Below, piece by piece: positions 34,640 through 47,573 of a stretch of DNA of 56,636 bases. The notes beneath the pieces are model-generated. The model was not told where the DNA came from, ran no database searches, and saw nothing but the letters and a program-made list of their open reading frames with translations. The first letter of the stretch is position 1. The number at the start of each line of letters is the position of its first letter. The translations under genes and the position numbers were made by a program. This DNA comes from Glomus cerebriforme (taxonomy: Eukaryota > Glomeromycota > Glomeromycetes > Glomerales > Glomeraceae), in contig QKYT01000575.1 in assembly GCA_003550305.1 (NCBI GenBank), positions 15,449 through 72,084 on the forward strand, in the 5' to 3' direction.

Positions 34640-35918
34640 TTTCTCAGTTTTACACATGAGTTATGATTATAGACACATTCTTTTTTTTTTGGCTTTATCG
34701 TATATATGCTTTAAGCGGATATAATTTACATTACATTATTTTTCTTTTTGTTTAATTATATTCATATTTCTTTCTTTTATATATTGGTTGTGCCGGGAAT
34801 AATATTAGTTTGTTTCGAAATATACATATATATAATTTCGGAACTGAAATTTTGGAGGTTTGTATTTACACAATTTAATGGATGGGGGCGCGTTACAATA
34901 TTATTTGTATTATGGTGTATATGACATTTTATATAAAATCAAAGTTTCTATATTAACACATCGCGCCCTCATCTTTTACGTATAACAAATATTGAAGAAA
35001 AGAATAAGCATTTATTGCAGAATTTAAATATTTAAGTTCTTTTTTATATCATAAACTTTATTATTCAATTATTTTTCTATGCATCCTTTCTATATAAGTC
35101 CCCTGAAAACATTAATAATTTTTTTTAATGGGGAATTAGTTTTATATATTATTTTGTATAACAGTTAAGATTTTTTTTTTACCTTGTTTTCAAATATTTC
35201 TCAATATGAACAGGGTGTAAATAAAAAAAAAAGATGGGTTTATTAATTTTTAAAACAATTAAAACAATTGATAAAATCAAATTTACTAGGATGACGTCCG
35301 TCTAGATAAGGTTCATTCGGAACGTGTAACCGGACGTAACGCAGTTCTGTAAGCCACATTAGTTATTATGTGATGCAATGTACGTATCTTACGTCATAGG
35401 AAATCATCTTTTTTTATTTTTAAAAATATATAAAGTTTAAGTTTTTCGGAAAATCTCGACCTTCAAAAAATTTTTTCATATTAATGATGAAATAGAATTG
35501 GCTGAATATCATGTCAAACGCCATATAGCTTGAATGGATGAAAAGAAATAGGATTAAAAGAATACAATATGAATAAAAATGTATTATATAAATCTTGGGA
35601 AAAAGAACAATGGAATGATGCAAAATGCAAACTATTATGTTGTTTAAAACCTGAAAACTTGTTTATTTATAAATTTGGGTTTATTGTAATTTGTTTTGCC
35701 GCAGGTATAAATTGAAAATTGGTATGTGACAATTAACATATTTAAAAACGGTTCAAGTTATTTTAGGCATCTCCTAAAGAGGTATGGATCTGCATGTTGT
35801 TTCGCGTGCTTTTAGTGTGCTTTTATACCGCAGTATAAAACGCGTAAAAGACAGGTAGCAGGTAGCTAATTTTTCTTTTTATTTTCAAACGAAAGTTAGA
35901 TTTCCTTCGCTAAACTCG
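34640..35918. promoter_or_regulatory. Intergenic: RAB5 3' UTR and separase promoter
   Basis: It includes a CG-richer island (35285-35400) with CRE/bZIP-type words: TGACGTC at 35292-35298, GGACGTAAC at 35332-35340 and TTACGTCAT at 35389-35397. Close to the separase ATG lie TTTCGCG (35800-35806, SCB-like in reverse) and ACGCGT (35840-35845, MCB). A near-perfect 12-bp inverted repeat (34881-34892 with 34962-34973) lies in the RAB5 3' flank. No coding region was accepted. Confidence 0.5.
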
Positions 35919-38900
35919 ATGTCCACTTCTGATTCAAATTCCAATACCACTTCTAACCCGTCTGTCAAGTCAGGACCAGTCAAGTCAACCTTGTCACAGC
36001 GGGCAAAAAGCGCGACTACACTAGCTTCTAATGCGATAGAGAAAAAAACTACCCAAGTTTCGCATTCCGATGTTCCAAAATCGTCCATACTTAAGGATAT
36101 CATAAACAAGAACCTACAAAAAATGTCTAATATATTGAAAACGCGTCCTGAAAAAAGCAATACAAGTGCATACAGCGAGATATCTGTTACTACAAACTTT
36201 CAGACTCTATCGGATGAAACTTTATCAGCTATTTATGAGCTGGAAAAGATCGAAAAGTTGAAGACAATGCAATTGAAAATTGATAAGGCACTTTTGACTT
36301 TAACCGTAAAACTAATAGAATTTGGAATGGTAATAAAATTTAATTATCCTTCGGTTTTTATTGAAATTTTTAATAATTAAAGAATTTTTTCATAATCAGT
36401 ATACCAAGATAATTGAACCGTTGCAGAAACTGCGATCGCGACTTGTGAATTATTTTGAATCTACAAATATTTCTGGAGCGACTAATGCAATATCCTTTAA
36501 AAGTCCGACGCGTCAACCTGTAAAAAATATCGCAACCATGAAATCTTCCAAAGACACGCCAGATGTTGTGAAATTATTGGAATTATCTTTTTTTCCTGTC
36601 CCAATAAATAATAAAATTCCACATATTGAAGTGATTTCATCGATTTTGTCAAGTTTAATCTACGCTATTCAATGCGTGATAAAACTTGAAGAAGGAAAAT
36701 ATATTAAGGTGTGTCACGTAATATTTGTTAAATGTTAATATTAATATGTTGGTTGTGATTGATATCTAATAATCGCTTTTTTTTAAAAAAAAAAAAAGTT
36801 ATTGCCCAAATATTTAAGACATAAAGGGAACCCAATATATTGGGGACAAGTATTAGAAACGGTGGATCCGATACAAGCCACAACCCAATTAGAATTTTTA
36901 ATGCATATTATCTCAAAAGCAATTAGTAACGTCCACAATTCAACAGGTATTTTTTAAATTCACTGTTTGATATTAAATTCTTATTTGGATAAAAATAACA
37001 ATTTTTTTATCATCTTAGCGGAGAATGTATCGAGTACATTCTTAAAATTATGTTACTTTTACATGTACGCATTTGTTTTGACTAAACGATTTGATTTATC
37101 TAAATTTTTCGAAACAAGTTTAAGGTTTACTATTGGTTTTGAAAGAAAATGTAAAGACGGTGAGTTAAAACAATAATAAAAATTTTTAATGAAACAGATG
37201 ACCTATAATTAAAAGTGAATCGAAATTTAGAACAATCGGCTTCAGTATATCAAGAATTAAACGCATTTTACGATGAAACATTGACGTTGGTGAAGACTTA
37301 TATTTCTGATGCTATTGAATGTCCAAAATTCCTTGTTTGGCGTAATCATTATTCATACGTTGCTCGAAAGGTATAATATTATTTAAATTATTTATGGAAT
37401 TTACCTTGTCTATTATTTATATTAACTGTTTATGGAATCAATTATTTAAGAATAATAATTGCAAGAGATTGTTCGAGTTTTATGAATCAATTATTGGTTC
37501 GTTACAAGAATCATCTCAATCTAAAGGTTCATTGCAGAATTTGGGAAACTTGTTGCAAATCGCAGATTTAAGGATTGAAATTGTGCATGTTGCATTAGAA
37601 AATCTGATCTATACATTACAAAGTAAAGTTTTAAATCTGTCATTATTTTAACTTAAATAAAATTTATTTAATTTTATTTATTATTTTATAATAGTTGGAG
37701 ATATGATAAAACGAATTAGAGAAGCACGAGATGTTTTTAATGAATTATTACACACCCATGTAGAGAAAAAATTGTCAGTAAAAGAAATGAATGCACTTTC
37801 GCAGCTTTTCAAGGTTGTCAAATTAGTTCAACATCCTATTATAAAAATCTTGGAACTAATAGAAGATGCCTCCAAAGAAGGACATTCTGATGTTACAAAG
37901 AAACAAACCCAAGCTTTGATACAAGGACAATCATTTTCACTAGAATCTAATGAAGAGAGCGTTTATACTTGTCTTAAAGAATTAATTCAAGTTATTGTTT
38001 TTTATTTCAATATGATTTGTAAAAATTATTTTGTTGAATATAAGGTACGATATATAATGAACCGATTAATTGATAATTCCCTTGACTAATCTTTCGTATG
38101 TTATTTTTAAAGTCTCATTATTTGCGTGAAAACGATTCATCTTATTTAAATCCGGAGAATATCATACTGATTACGATTGATTTATATGATATTCTTTCCC
38201 GGTTAGAATTTAATATAAATCAATTGAATGCCTACAAAAACTGTATGACTTATATCGACAAAGCGCACCGGATTGTTCAGCATACGTCATGTAAAGAAGG
38301 ACTTCATTCTGTTTTGAGAGCGTATTGTCGCATTGGCAATTTTTATTTTATGAAAAATCAATACCATATTGCCAAGAAACCTATATACAATGCGTGCATA
38401 ATCTTAATGCAGTATATAAATGAAAATCAGGATTCTGATAAAATTAAAGGAAAAAATAAATCCTTTGTAAAAGAATTGGAAGAACTTAAATCTCATTTGA
38501 GTGAGAGATATAATGTACTGGGAATTTGCTTAAATAAGTCGGGTGAATATAAGGTTAGTAAAAATTAAATTTTTTTTTTTTACAAATGTTGTATACTGAA
38601 TAACATCTAATACTTACAATTTAAAAGGAAGCTAGCAAAGCTTTCGAACAATCTCTAAGAAACCTTCCTAAACGAGATTTCCTTCAATTCTCGGATTTGG
38701 TTTCTTCGCAAACTGTTTTATCCGCATCTCAGGAATTACCATTAATACCTAGTATAATTAACCGTTATATCAATTCAACCTATATTAATTGTCCAGATAG
38801 TGAATTTACCCCAATCCAGGACATTTTCTTGGAATCAGGACATAATTATATTGATTTTGCAGGGTTGTTGGAATACGAATTGCGCGTATTTAAGGAGCGT

Positions 38901-41900
38901 GTATTAAACTCACTTAATATTAAATTTGATTTCTTAAATGTAGAAAAGACACTAATTGATACCTTGTTGACTTGTTATCTTCTTGAAGACTTTCCTATTC
39001 GACGTGCAAGGTCAGTTAATCAACTTATATTTAATGATTATTTTATCTCTTTTTTGTTTAGTTTTTAATATCTAATTTGATATTTTATATGAAATTAACT
39101 TAGGGTACTCATTGAAAAAGTTAAACTTATGATATTTATTGAAAATGATTCAAGTCAAAATACTACATTGAAGTATATCGAAGAAGCCGTCGATTTATTA
39201 AAAACTGATGTAAATTTATTTATTTATTTTTAATAACAATGATATGAAATACATATTTGGTTAAGTCTTCATGATTATTTACTTATTTATATCTCAGAAT
39301 TTTGGCAAGGACAAAAATCTTAGACATCTTTGTTCTTATTACCTAGCAACTGCTAATTCATTGATTGGTATTCTCACACTTGAGTGGAAACATCGTTCTA
39401 ATGAATCATTTGAAAGTGCATTTGTAATATGGGAAAATATTTTAAAAAATATTCCTCCTTATTTTTTTGGAAGCACCGTTATGCATAAACATATAGAAAG
39501 TACTAAGAAAAATATTGATGACATCGAAAGATTTTACGGCCAACTTCGTATCCTTAATATATTTTCAAATTTTTATAAATTATTAATCCAATGATCATAT
39601 CCTTGACAGTAATTAATTAAGAGTTACTTGTGGATTTTTTTGGAGTCACAAATGAACCAAGAAACAAGATTAAGACGCTAAATCTTATGTTAAGTTTAAA
39701 TAATGGAATTAGAGACGCAGTTGACCAATATTCAGGTTAGTTTAACTAAATTTATGATTTAACACTTTCTTGAAGAATTTACGATTAAACTGCTTAATTT
39801 AAATTTAGATTCAGTAGCCTTATATACTCAGATTGGACACACATATTTAAATCTCGGATATACTGGTAGAGCTGGTATAGCTTTCGAAAAGGCTAAAGAT
39901 ATTCTTGATTCAAATATTTGTGTTGGTGAAGTAAAATTATCATGGATGCTAGGATATAGCCATTATCTTTGTGCGATCGGTAATGTTGATAAAAGGTATA
40001 AATATTTATTCCTTTAAATACATTTTTATCTTATATTTTATTTATAATATTCAATATTAATTTCTCTCTTTAGTATCTCATTTTTTGATCAAACAACCTT
40101 GGTTGCAGATAATAGACAGAATTCTGCGGTCGCGGCTAGATTGGCTAGGCGAAGAAAGAATGATCAAATGTTATTTGCGGATGCTTCTTACACGCGATCG
40201 TGTATTTTATTAATTCTGGTAAAGAAATTTTACAATTTTTGTCGAATTAAATCATGTGATAAGTTTATATATTTAATTTATTTAATTTGTTATAATAGGG
40301 TCGTTTAGGAGAAGCCATAAGTGATGTCACACAGGCTATTCACTTGCTTAACAGAATGATGAGAAATGTTAATCTTTATGGAAGATATCAAGATCAAGCG
40401 AACATACAAGTTAATCCATTTCTTGTTGAAAACCATGCGGATAATAAGAAGTCAAATAAGGAAATTTTTGGTGGTTTTTTAAATTTAACTGCACAAAGGT
40501 GGAAATGGAGCGTTTTACAGGTATATTTATTTATTTATTTTATGTAAAGTTTTGATCTTAGTTATCCTTATTTTATTTTATTGTTATAGATGCTTTTTGA
40601 ATGTAATCGTCACCTCGGACAATTACACATCTTACGAGGGAGTGCAAAAGAAGCAGATTATTGTTTTCAGCAAGCATTGGAATTAATTCAGCCGACTAAA
40701 GCAAATGCGAGCATAAGTCGCATTTTACTAAGTTTAGCCGAATTGGAATTTCGAAGAAATTGTTGGAAAGAAAGTGAAGAAAAGATTAATCAAGCTATTG
40801 AATATCAACAAAAGGTTTGTATAAGAATGATGTTCCTTTAGCAAAATTTATATTATTTTCTTATGGTTATTACCTTTCTATTATTTAAGTCTGTCATCTT
40901 TCGAAAAGAAGAAGTTCTCGCAAAGTTATGCTTTGGTGACTTCAAGTACCGAGAAGGTGATTTCAAATTTAGACAAGGAGATTTCGATAATCAAGTGCAA
41001 TGTTACGAATTTGCATTGGATTATTATCGTATGGCCGTTGATATTTTGACCAATATCATGGAAGAGGAATATATTTCTAAAATTGAATATTTAGACACAA
41101 GGTTTCGTTTAAATTTCATAGTAAAAAATTTTTTTAATTAAATTTGACAGATTTTATATTTCGGCTATTTAAAATTATAGTGTATTACAAACGCCAAGGA
41201 GCAAGAAGTTTGTTTCACACTCTGACACGCCACCAAAGGTTAAACTTATAAGAGACGGTAATTGTTCATGATTTTTTATCAAACTCGAATAATTTTGGAT
41301 AATAATTTGAATCTAATTAATTAAATGTTTTAATACAATGGTTAGGCGGTAACGAATGTTTTTTACTTGCATATCTGAAAAGTGAACTTTTTCGTCGTCA
41401 AGGTTTGTTTAATTTTTATTTTCGAGATAATTATTAGTGGCATATTTTATACAAAAAGAAGTTATGGTTTTTTAGGGTGGATTTTAAGCAAACGAGGCAA
41501 GATCGAAGAAGGTCTTAGGTTGATTGAACACGAAAAATTTTCGAATCAATCATGTCTTGAGAAGGTTTGATACTTAGAACAATGAGTATTATCTACACAT
41601 ATTACGTGAATTAAGTGTTTTTTTTATAGGCTGAACATATTCTTATTTTAAGTAAAGTCAAAATAATGGAAATTACCACCAAATTAATGAGTCAGAATCG
41701 CTTATTATACGAAAACATTCGCGACTCCGGTATAGTATAGTTTTTTTTCGCATCACAATTTGCAAATTGGGAATTGATTTTGAATTACATTACAGTATTT
41801 TCTTTACCAATGATGAATGATGTTGTTAATAAAAAGTCCAAAAAATCTATGAAATTAATAACGTCAATCATAACCGAAGAAATTGATAAGACGCTTGAAT

Positions 41901-44198
41901 ATTTGATGGAAGTTTACGAGCTAGCATATGAGTGTGGGCCAACACATTTATTACAAGAAGTTTCTTTATGCATTTCGATGGTAGTCGTGATCAAAGCTAG
42001 CCAATTAAATATTAATCAAAGTGATATGGCTGTTATTTGTTCCTTTTATTTGGGTAATATCAAATTTTTAGGCTTTGATTTAAAATAATTTTTATTTATA
42101 AATATTTGATATTTAGAGATGACAAAAGCTCTTACAGCGAAGAGAGAAATTTATGCAGCATTAAATGAGAAATTAAGATCTCCTTTATTGTATAGCGACA
42201 ATCACAATCAATGGCCACAAAAAATTGCAGCATTTTCCTCCGAACTTGATTTTCTTCAAGATGAAGATAATAGTTATTTGTATGATGATGAAACTGAATC
42301 ACGTAGAAATTTCCTAATGACCTTAACTCAGCAGTATAAAAATGAATCATCCTTGACTTATAATGATTTTCAGAAAGAATTCTTGGATATTTTGTCTCCT
42401 AATTGGACGGTTTGTTCAATTTCTGTTGATATCGAAACAAATGATATGTACATTTGCCGATATCGACAGAAAACTACCCCACTCCTACTTCGACTGCCAT
42501 TGAAACGTCAATCAAGTAGGGAAGGAGAAAATGATGGATTTAGTTATGAAGATGCGATTAGAGAATTTAATAATATTTTAGATTCATGCAATCAAATTAC
42601 AAGAAATCCTCCAACGTCAAAAGAATGGTGGAAAACAAGAAAGGAATTAGATGTACAACTAAAAGACCTGTTATACAATATTGAGAATTGGTGGCTTGGT
42701 GGTTTCAAGGTAAATTTCATATTAGCTTTATTTCTTTTATTGATAGCTTGTAAAATGGAAATGTATTTAAATTTTCTTATAAATAGGGAATATTAATGGC
42801 GGATAATCAGGAATCTCCTAATCGCATATTAAAATTTAAAGAAAAAATGGATAGTTTATTATTCGAATATGACAATGGAAAATTGTCCGGAAGGCGTTCA
42901 AAAATAAAGAAGCTTGATATTGAAATAGAGCTTTACAAATCATTTCTTCGATTAGGTTCAGATGCACAAGATCAAGATATTGAGGATATTCTATATTTTC
43001 TTGTTGACGCGTATAATAAATATACCGATCAACAGATCGGATATGATGAAATTGAATTAGATCAGGTTTGTTCAAATTTCAAATGTTCAAATTTGTATAC
43101 TTATACCAAAAAAGATTGAAAAGACACCTTTTCAATAAGAAATAATGATTAATATACTAAATATTACGTCCAAATTTTAAGCTTATAATCGATATTCAAA
43201 AAGCGTTATCTGAAGATAATAGTAATACTACGGATTCTAATCTCGATAATCAGCATGTCATACTAATCCTTGATAAAAATGTGCAAATGTTACCATGGGA
43301 AAGTTTACCTTGTTTACGATTTCAAGCTGTTTCAAGATTACCGTCCCTTTCGTTTCTTAGAGATCGAATTATGTTAACGGAACATGTGAATAAAAAAGGC
43401 AAGAAAACGGGACGGTCAGATTATGTCATTAATCAACATAAAATATTTTATGTTCTTAATCCAAGTCAAAATCTGAAGCATACACAGAATGAATTCGAAG
43501 ATTTTGTAAAAAAGTGAGTTTTTTTTTTAAAAAAAAAAAATTTATTTTATTTGAAATAGTAACATATTGTCTATTGAAAAGTATTAAAGGTTCAGATGGA
43601 ATTATTGGACGGATCCCTACCGATCAAGAATGGATAGATGGTTTGGCGAATAAAGATCTTTTTATGTAAGCCTTATTCTTTTAATATATTTCTACAGGTG
43701 ACATCTAATTATAATTATACTTTTAGGTATTTTGGACATGGCGCTGGTGAAGCATATTGTAAGAGAAATAAAATTAAACATTTGGATCGTTGTGCTGTAA
43801 CGCTTTTATTTGGTTGTAGTAGTGGACAATTAAAACTAGGAGGGGAATTTGATCCCTCTGGTATAATTTTAAGTTATTTATTGGCTGGAAGGTAAATACA
43901 AAGACAAGACATATTTTAGTACGTTCTTAAATATTAATAATTTTATACTAAATTTTATTATGATAGCCCAGCGATTGTTGCAAATTTATGGGATGTCACT
44001 GATGTGGATTTTGATAGATTCAGTAAATCTATGTTTCAAAATTGGGGATTAGATCCTAATGAAGAACTTGCAACAAAATCAAAAAGTAATGTATCATTAG
44101 TTCAAGCTGTCACACTAGCAAGAGAAGTTTGTAATCTAAAGTATTTAATTGGTTCAGCTCCTGTGGTTTATGGTATACCATGTTATTTACAAAGGTAA
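35919..44198 (+). CDS. ESP1: Separase (cysteine protease of sister-chromatid separation), 28 exons
   Basis: Exons: 35919-36329, 36400-36708, 36799-36946, 37019-37159, 37231-37370, 37451-37622, 37695-38044, 38113-38553, 38628-39010, 39104-39209, 39298-39547, 39622-39735, 39809-39995, 40074-40218, 40299-40520, 40590-40814, 40890-41101, 41181-41257, 41346-41402, 41476-41564, 41630-41729, 41796-42053, 42117-42709, 42787-43065, 43182-43513, 43582-43665, 43727-43891, 43967-44198. All junctions keep frame, giving 2073 aa, the usual size for fungal separases. The C-terminal peptidase C50 domain has NVQMLPWESLPCLR, the catalytic His in YFGHGAGE (H1946), the catalytic Cys in LLFGCSSG (C1972), and LAGRPAIVANLWDVTDVDFD. 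The N-terminal 1500 residues are alpha-helical with TPR-like repeats, the region that binds securin. Separase cuts the cohesin kleisin at anaphase. Exon 17 start is the least certain. Confidence 0.93.
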
Positions 44199-44366
44199 TA
44201 ATGCCTGCTGTTTAATAGAATTCTGCAACTTGTTGCTAAAAAAAAATAAATCAATAAATAAAAATAAATGTTTACTGGTAATTTAAAAAAATTTATTCAT
44301 TTAAAAGAAAAGTATTAAATGATTTCTTAATTCTTAAATTTATACTTGAATATTTATAATATAATA
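44199..44366. other. Separase 3' flank
   Basis: Short AT-rich 3' region with AATAAA words (44245-44270) that could serve as polyadenylation signals. It ends at the Helitron terminus. Confidence 0.4.
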
Positions 44367-44739
44367 CTAGTTTGCTTTGCAACGAGGTTTAAAATTTTAT
44401 TTATAATTTTTAATTCCGGCCAGAATTATGTGTATGCATATCAATTTCCTTTTTTGGGGGCGTCTAAAGCGGAGCAGAATCACGTGATAATAGTCAGGAT
44501 TTCACAAAATTCTAAGTTCCTAGAATACTTAGGAAAAATGGAAATGAAGGTGTGACGCGGGGTATTTATCACCTGATATTTGTCACATGCATAATTTCTT
44601 AATGCCATAATTCCGGCCAAAAATTTTACGAAAATCACGTGATTCTGCTCCGCTTTAAACGTACCCCTTTTTTGGGGGAAATCTTAACGTAGACAATCTA
44701 AACGTTACAGTTACACACAAATATTTTTAATTATATAGA
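44367..44739 (-). mobile_element. Non-autonomous Helitron, copy 1 (carries a nested TIR element)
   Basis: The minus-strand 5' end reads TCTATATAATTAAAAATATT (from 44739), fitting the Helitron TC start. The 3' end is CTAG at 44370-44367, with flanking A at 44366 and T at 44740, i.e. insertion between A and T. The 3' hairpin seen in copy 2 (48383-48691) is partly deleted here (only CCTCGTTGCAAAGCAAACTAG remains in minus-strand form). Both copies share AATTCYGGCCAGAATTAT and AATCTAAACGTTA.GTTACAC. A 212-bp TIR element has inserted in it. Confidence 0.65.
44456..44667. mobile_element. TIR element (MITE) with about 30-bp inverted repeats, nested in Helitron copy 1
   Basis: The left arm at 44456-44487 contains AAAGCGGAGCAGAATCACGT; the right arm at 44634-44667 is its reverse complement, ending ...TTAAACGTACCCC. 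The arms match over 23 contiguous bases and more loosely to the ends. Both sides are followed or preceded by the direct repeat CCTTTTTTGGGGG (44448-44460 and 44666-44678), so the exact ends and duplication length are ambiguous. The interior is 150 bp and non-coding. Confidence 0.7.
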
Positions 44740-44825
44740 TGAAAATATAATATGAAAATATAGAAAATGTAAAAGAAATAGAAAATTTTCTTCAATAATA
44801 TAAAAATAGGCGATTTCTATTTGTA

Positions 44826-45179
44826 CACGGGGTGTCTGAACGCGGGTCATAATTCCGGCCGGAATTAAATGATCTGCAATGAAATTGCCTTTTGTGGAAT
44901 TTCGTATAACCCAAAATTCGATTTTTGAGAGAAATAAAATTGCCTTTTTTGGATAGTATAACGTAGTACAATATTCCAAAAAGGATACTCTGGCCGGCAT
45001 TATGAAATCCGGCCAAAATTAGGGATGTGACGAATAATATATGATAAATATGATTTCACACTTTGAAAAAATTCTAAGTTCCTAGAATAAATAGAAAAAA
45101 TGAAAACAGAAGGTGTGACACAAGGGTGATAAATGATCATATAGGAAAAATCACGTGACCCATGTCCAGACACCCTGTG
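44826..45179. mobile_element. Tc1/mariner-type MITE flanked by TA
   Basis: The left end, CACGGGGTGTCTGAACGCGG from 44826, is matched by the reverse complement of the right end (CACAGGGTGTCTGGACATGG, ending at 45179). TA dinucleotides lie at 44824-44825 and 45180-45181, as expected for Tc1/mariner/IS630 insertions. The interior has no transposase. It contains a stretch (44875-44990) resembling Helitron copy 2 at 48470-48560, plus a near-copy of AATTCTAAGTTCCTAGAAT found in the neighbouring MITE (44508-44526, 45067-45085), so the elements are nested or exchanged. Confidence 0.75.
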
Positions 45180-45181
45180 TA

Positions 45182-46132
45182 AACTTAGAAATTTTCATAA
45201 AAATATTATTATGTAATATTGCTAAAATATATTATAAAAATTCAAATTCATTGAATTTTTTTATTTTTTTTAAAAAAATTTCTTCTATAATTCTCAGAAA
45301 ATCAGAATTTTACCTATTTATCTTTTATTAAAATAAACATATCAAACCATTTACAAACCTATTGCATTTAAATGTTATAATAACAAACAGAAAAATTAAC
45401 TTTTACAATTACTAACTTTATTTCAAAACTTGATGAAAGGTGAACCCTATTAAAACCTATTATAAATAGTAAAACTGATGAAACTCTGGAAAACTATAAT
45501 AAAACTATAGTAAAAATTTGACGAAACTAAACGTAGGATTTTAGAAGAATTTAGACAAACAATCCTAACTTTATTATTTTTAATACAATCTATAATCACT
45601 CCTTATATAAGCACACCCTTTATATAATTAATATTAGTTTTAATTCCAAATTTTTATATAATAAAATATCCTCTTTATAGTTACAAATCAATTATAATTA
45701 CTATCATAGTAATTATTAGTTCTAATATAATAGTTAACATATAAAAATTTCTCATATTATATGATTAAATAGAATTTTAAATATTATATACTGTATATAA
45801 CTCATAATTTGGTTTAGCAAATTCACATAAAATCATAAAAATTTAATATAAATATTTTAATAAATTGATATTTTTTTTAGAATTATATTTACTTCTTAAT
45901 TTACTTTAATTAAAAAGCATAAATAAAAATAATACGTAAACATGTAAATAATCTAAAAAACTATATAATAAAGCTGTGACTAATAGGTAAAAAAAGAAAA
46001 ATAAAGTTTTTTTGAAAATTTTTTGTTTTCTAATATTTTTGTATTAAGCAATAAAAATTATAGCTATTTTACTTAAGATCTTTTAAAAAAAAAATTTTTT
46101 ATTATAATATTATTTTTTAACTATTTTTAGTA
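45182..46132. other. AT-rich repeat relics
   Basis: No gene. 45596-45730 resembles the interior of the MITE at 46133-46574 (TCCTTATATAAGCACACCC; TTACAAATCAATTATAATTA), a decayed copy. The rest is A/T sequence with homopolymers. Confidence 0.5.
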
Positions 46133-46574
46133 CAGTCAGACCTTTATATAATCATCTTCTATATAGTCATAACTCTTTATAAGTATGTGATTTTGAAAAA
46201 TAGTTTTAAATCATATCAAATTACCTCTATACAATCATAAATCAATTATAATCACTATCACCTCACAATCCTAAATATATATATTATTTTTATTAATAAA
46301 TAAACCTTTACATAATCACTGTAATTTTAGTTATAAAATAATTTTAGCCAGAATTACCAAATCAGTTAATTAAAATTTTCTTTTTAAGAATAAATATTAT
46401 ATGCAAAAATTGGCAAAATTTTTTTATTGAATGATTATCACCAAATATGAAAATACCAAATTATAATTTACTAATTTCAGCTAAAATTAAGAAATTTTTA
46501 ATTTCAATATCTTTATATTATATAATCACTGATTTTGAGAAAACTGATTAGGTGACTATATGGAGATTTGACTG
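46133..46574. mobile_element. Pogo-like MITE flanked by TA
   Basis: The left end CAGTCAGACCTTTATATAAT from 46133 pairs with the reverse complement of the right end (CAGTCAAATCTCCATATAGT, ending 46574). TA flanks lie at 46131-46132 and 46575-46576. CAGT-C-RAYCTYYATATA ends are typical of pogo/Tigger elements. The interior (442 bp) is non-coding. It may be mobilised by CENP-B/pogo transposases such as the one at 1-392 (inference). Confidence 0.65.
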
Positions 46575-46576
46575 TA

Positions 46577-47497
46577 ATTAAAATTAAGAAATTTATTAAT
46601 ATAACTATACTAATATAAAAAATTTATATACAGTATATATGACTATATAACAAAAATTTTTTTATAATAACATCTTATTATAATCACAATATTTAGTAAT
46701 TTCAAAAAGTGTAATTATAAAAGATGATAATTATATTTCTTTATTATTTTATTTCATTTATCATCTTATTTACCAATTTACAGAAAATTATAATAATAAT
46801 ACTAATTAATTATTTTATTATTACTAATTTACTTTAACAAAAATTAAAAAAAAATTATAAAGTTTAAGATTTTAATCTTTAAGATTATAAATATTTATAG
46901 CAGTAGACAAAAAAAAATCTTTAAAATATTTTTTTCTTAATAAAACTTTTGTATTACAGTACACTATTATATTAAAAACATCTAATTCAATTTATATTTA
47001 CAGATTTGATTTAAGCCAAATCATACATTTTGTAAATTTTAATTTAAAAAATTTTATTTTAATCAGATCAAATCTAAATTAAATCAAAAGTTTTTTTTTG
47101 GTTTATTTGAATTAAATTAAATTATATTAGATATGTATAGATCTAAGTTTTTGTAAGTTAAAAAAATTTAATTATGTAAATCAAATTAGTCAGATTAATA
47201 TCTTGCATCTGGAGTGAAGATCATGCAAGCTGACTATCATCTGAGTGATTCATCTTTTATTGTTCTATCATGTGATTTTTATTATTTTTTAATATGTTAC
47301 AAAAATAATTATATAAATTTATTTTTTTTAAAGTATTTAAAGTTAGAATGAATCAAAAATTTCAAAATAGTAACTTTATTAATTAAACAATAAATGATTA
47401 TTATGCATTACTACATCTATACTTTTTTGTGAATTAGTCATGATTTTGGCATTATGTCTGTAAAAATCTGCTGTAATTAATTTCATCATGGATTTTT
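46577..47497. other. AT-rich non-coding stretch
   Basis: A/T-dominated with repeated AAATCARATTAAT-type words around 46990-47200. A slightly more complex stretch at 47200-47260 has no ORF. No gene was recognised. Confidence 0.5.
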
Positions 47498-47573
47498 TTT
47501 GACATAATGATGTATTGTATTATAACAGACATATTGCATTTTAACAGATATATTGATTTTGACGAATTGATAT
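47498..47573. repeat. 19-bp subterminal repeats, left (inverted relative to 52402-52515)
   Basis: Units such as GTATTATAACAGACATATT (47517-47535) and GCATTTTAACAGATATATT (47536-47554) are the reverse complement of the repeat unit on the right (AATATGTCTGTCATAATGC). A third, degenerate unit is at 47555-47573 and a truncated one at about 47498-47516. Confidence 0.7.

Noticed and set aside
34881..34973. Possible terminator or structured RNA from a 12-bp inverted repeat
   Set aside because: One mismatch, 69-nt loop, AT-rich loop; not enough to call an RNA element.
35885..36160. 91-codon minus ORF opposite separase exon 1
   Set aside because: Antisense shadow of the coding exon.
44731..45016. 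Two overlapping minus ORFs (74 and 89 codons)
   Set aside because: They lie within the Tc1/mariner-type MITE and its edge; non-coding element sequence.
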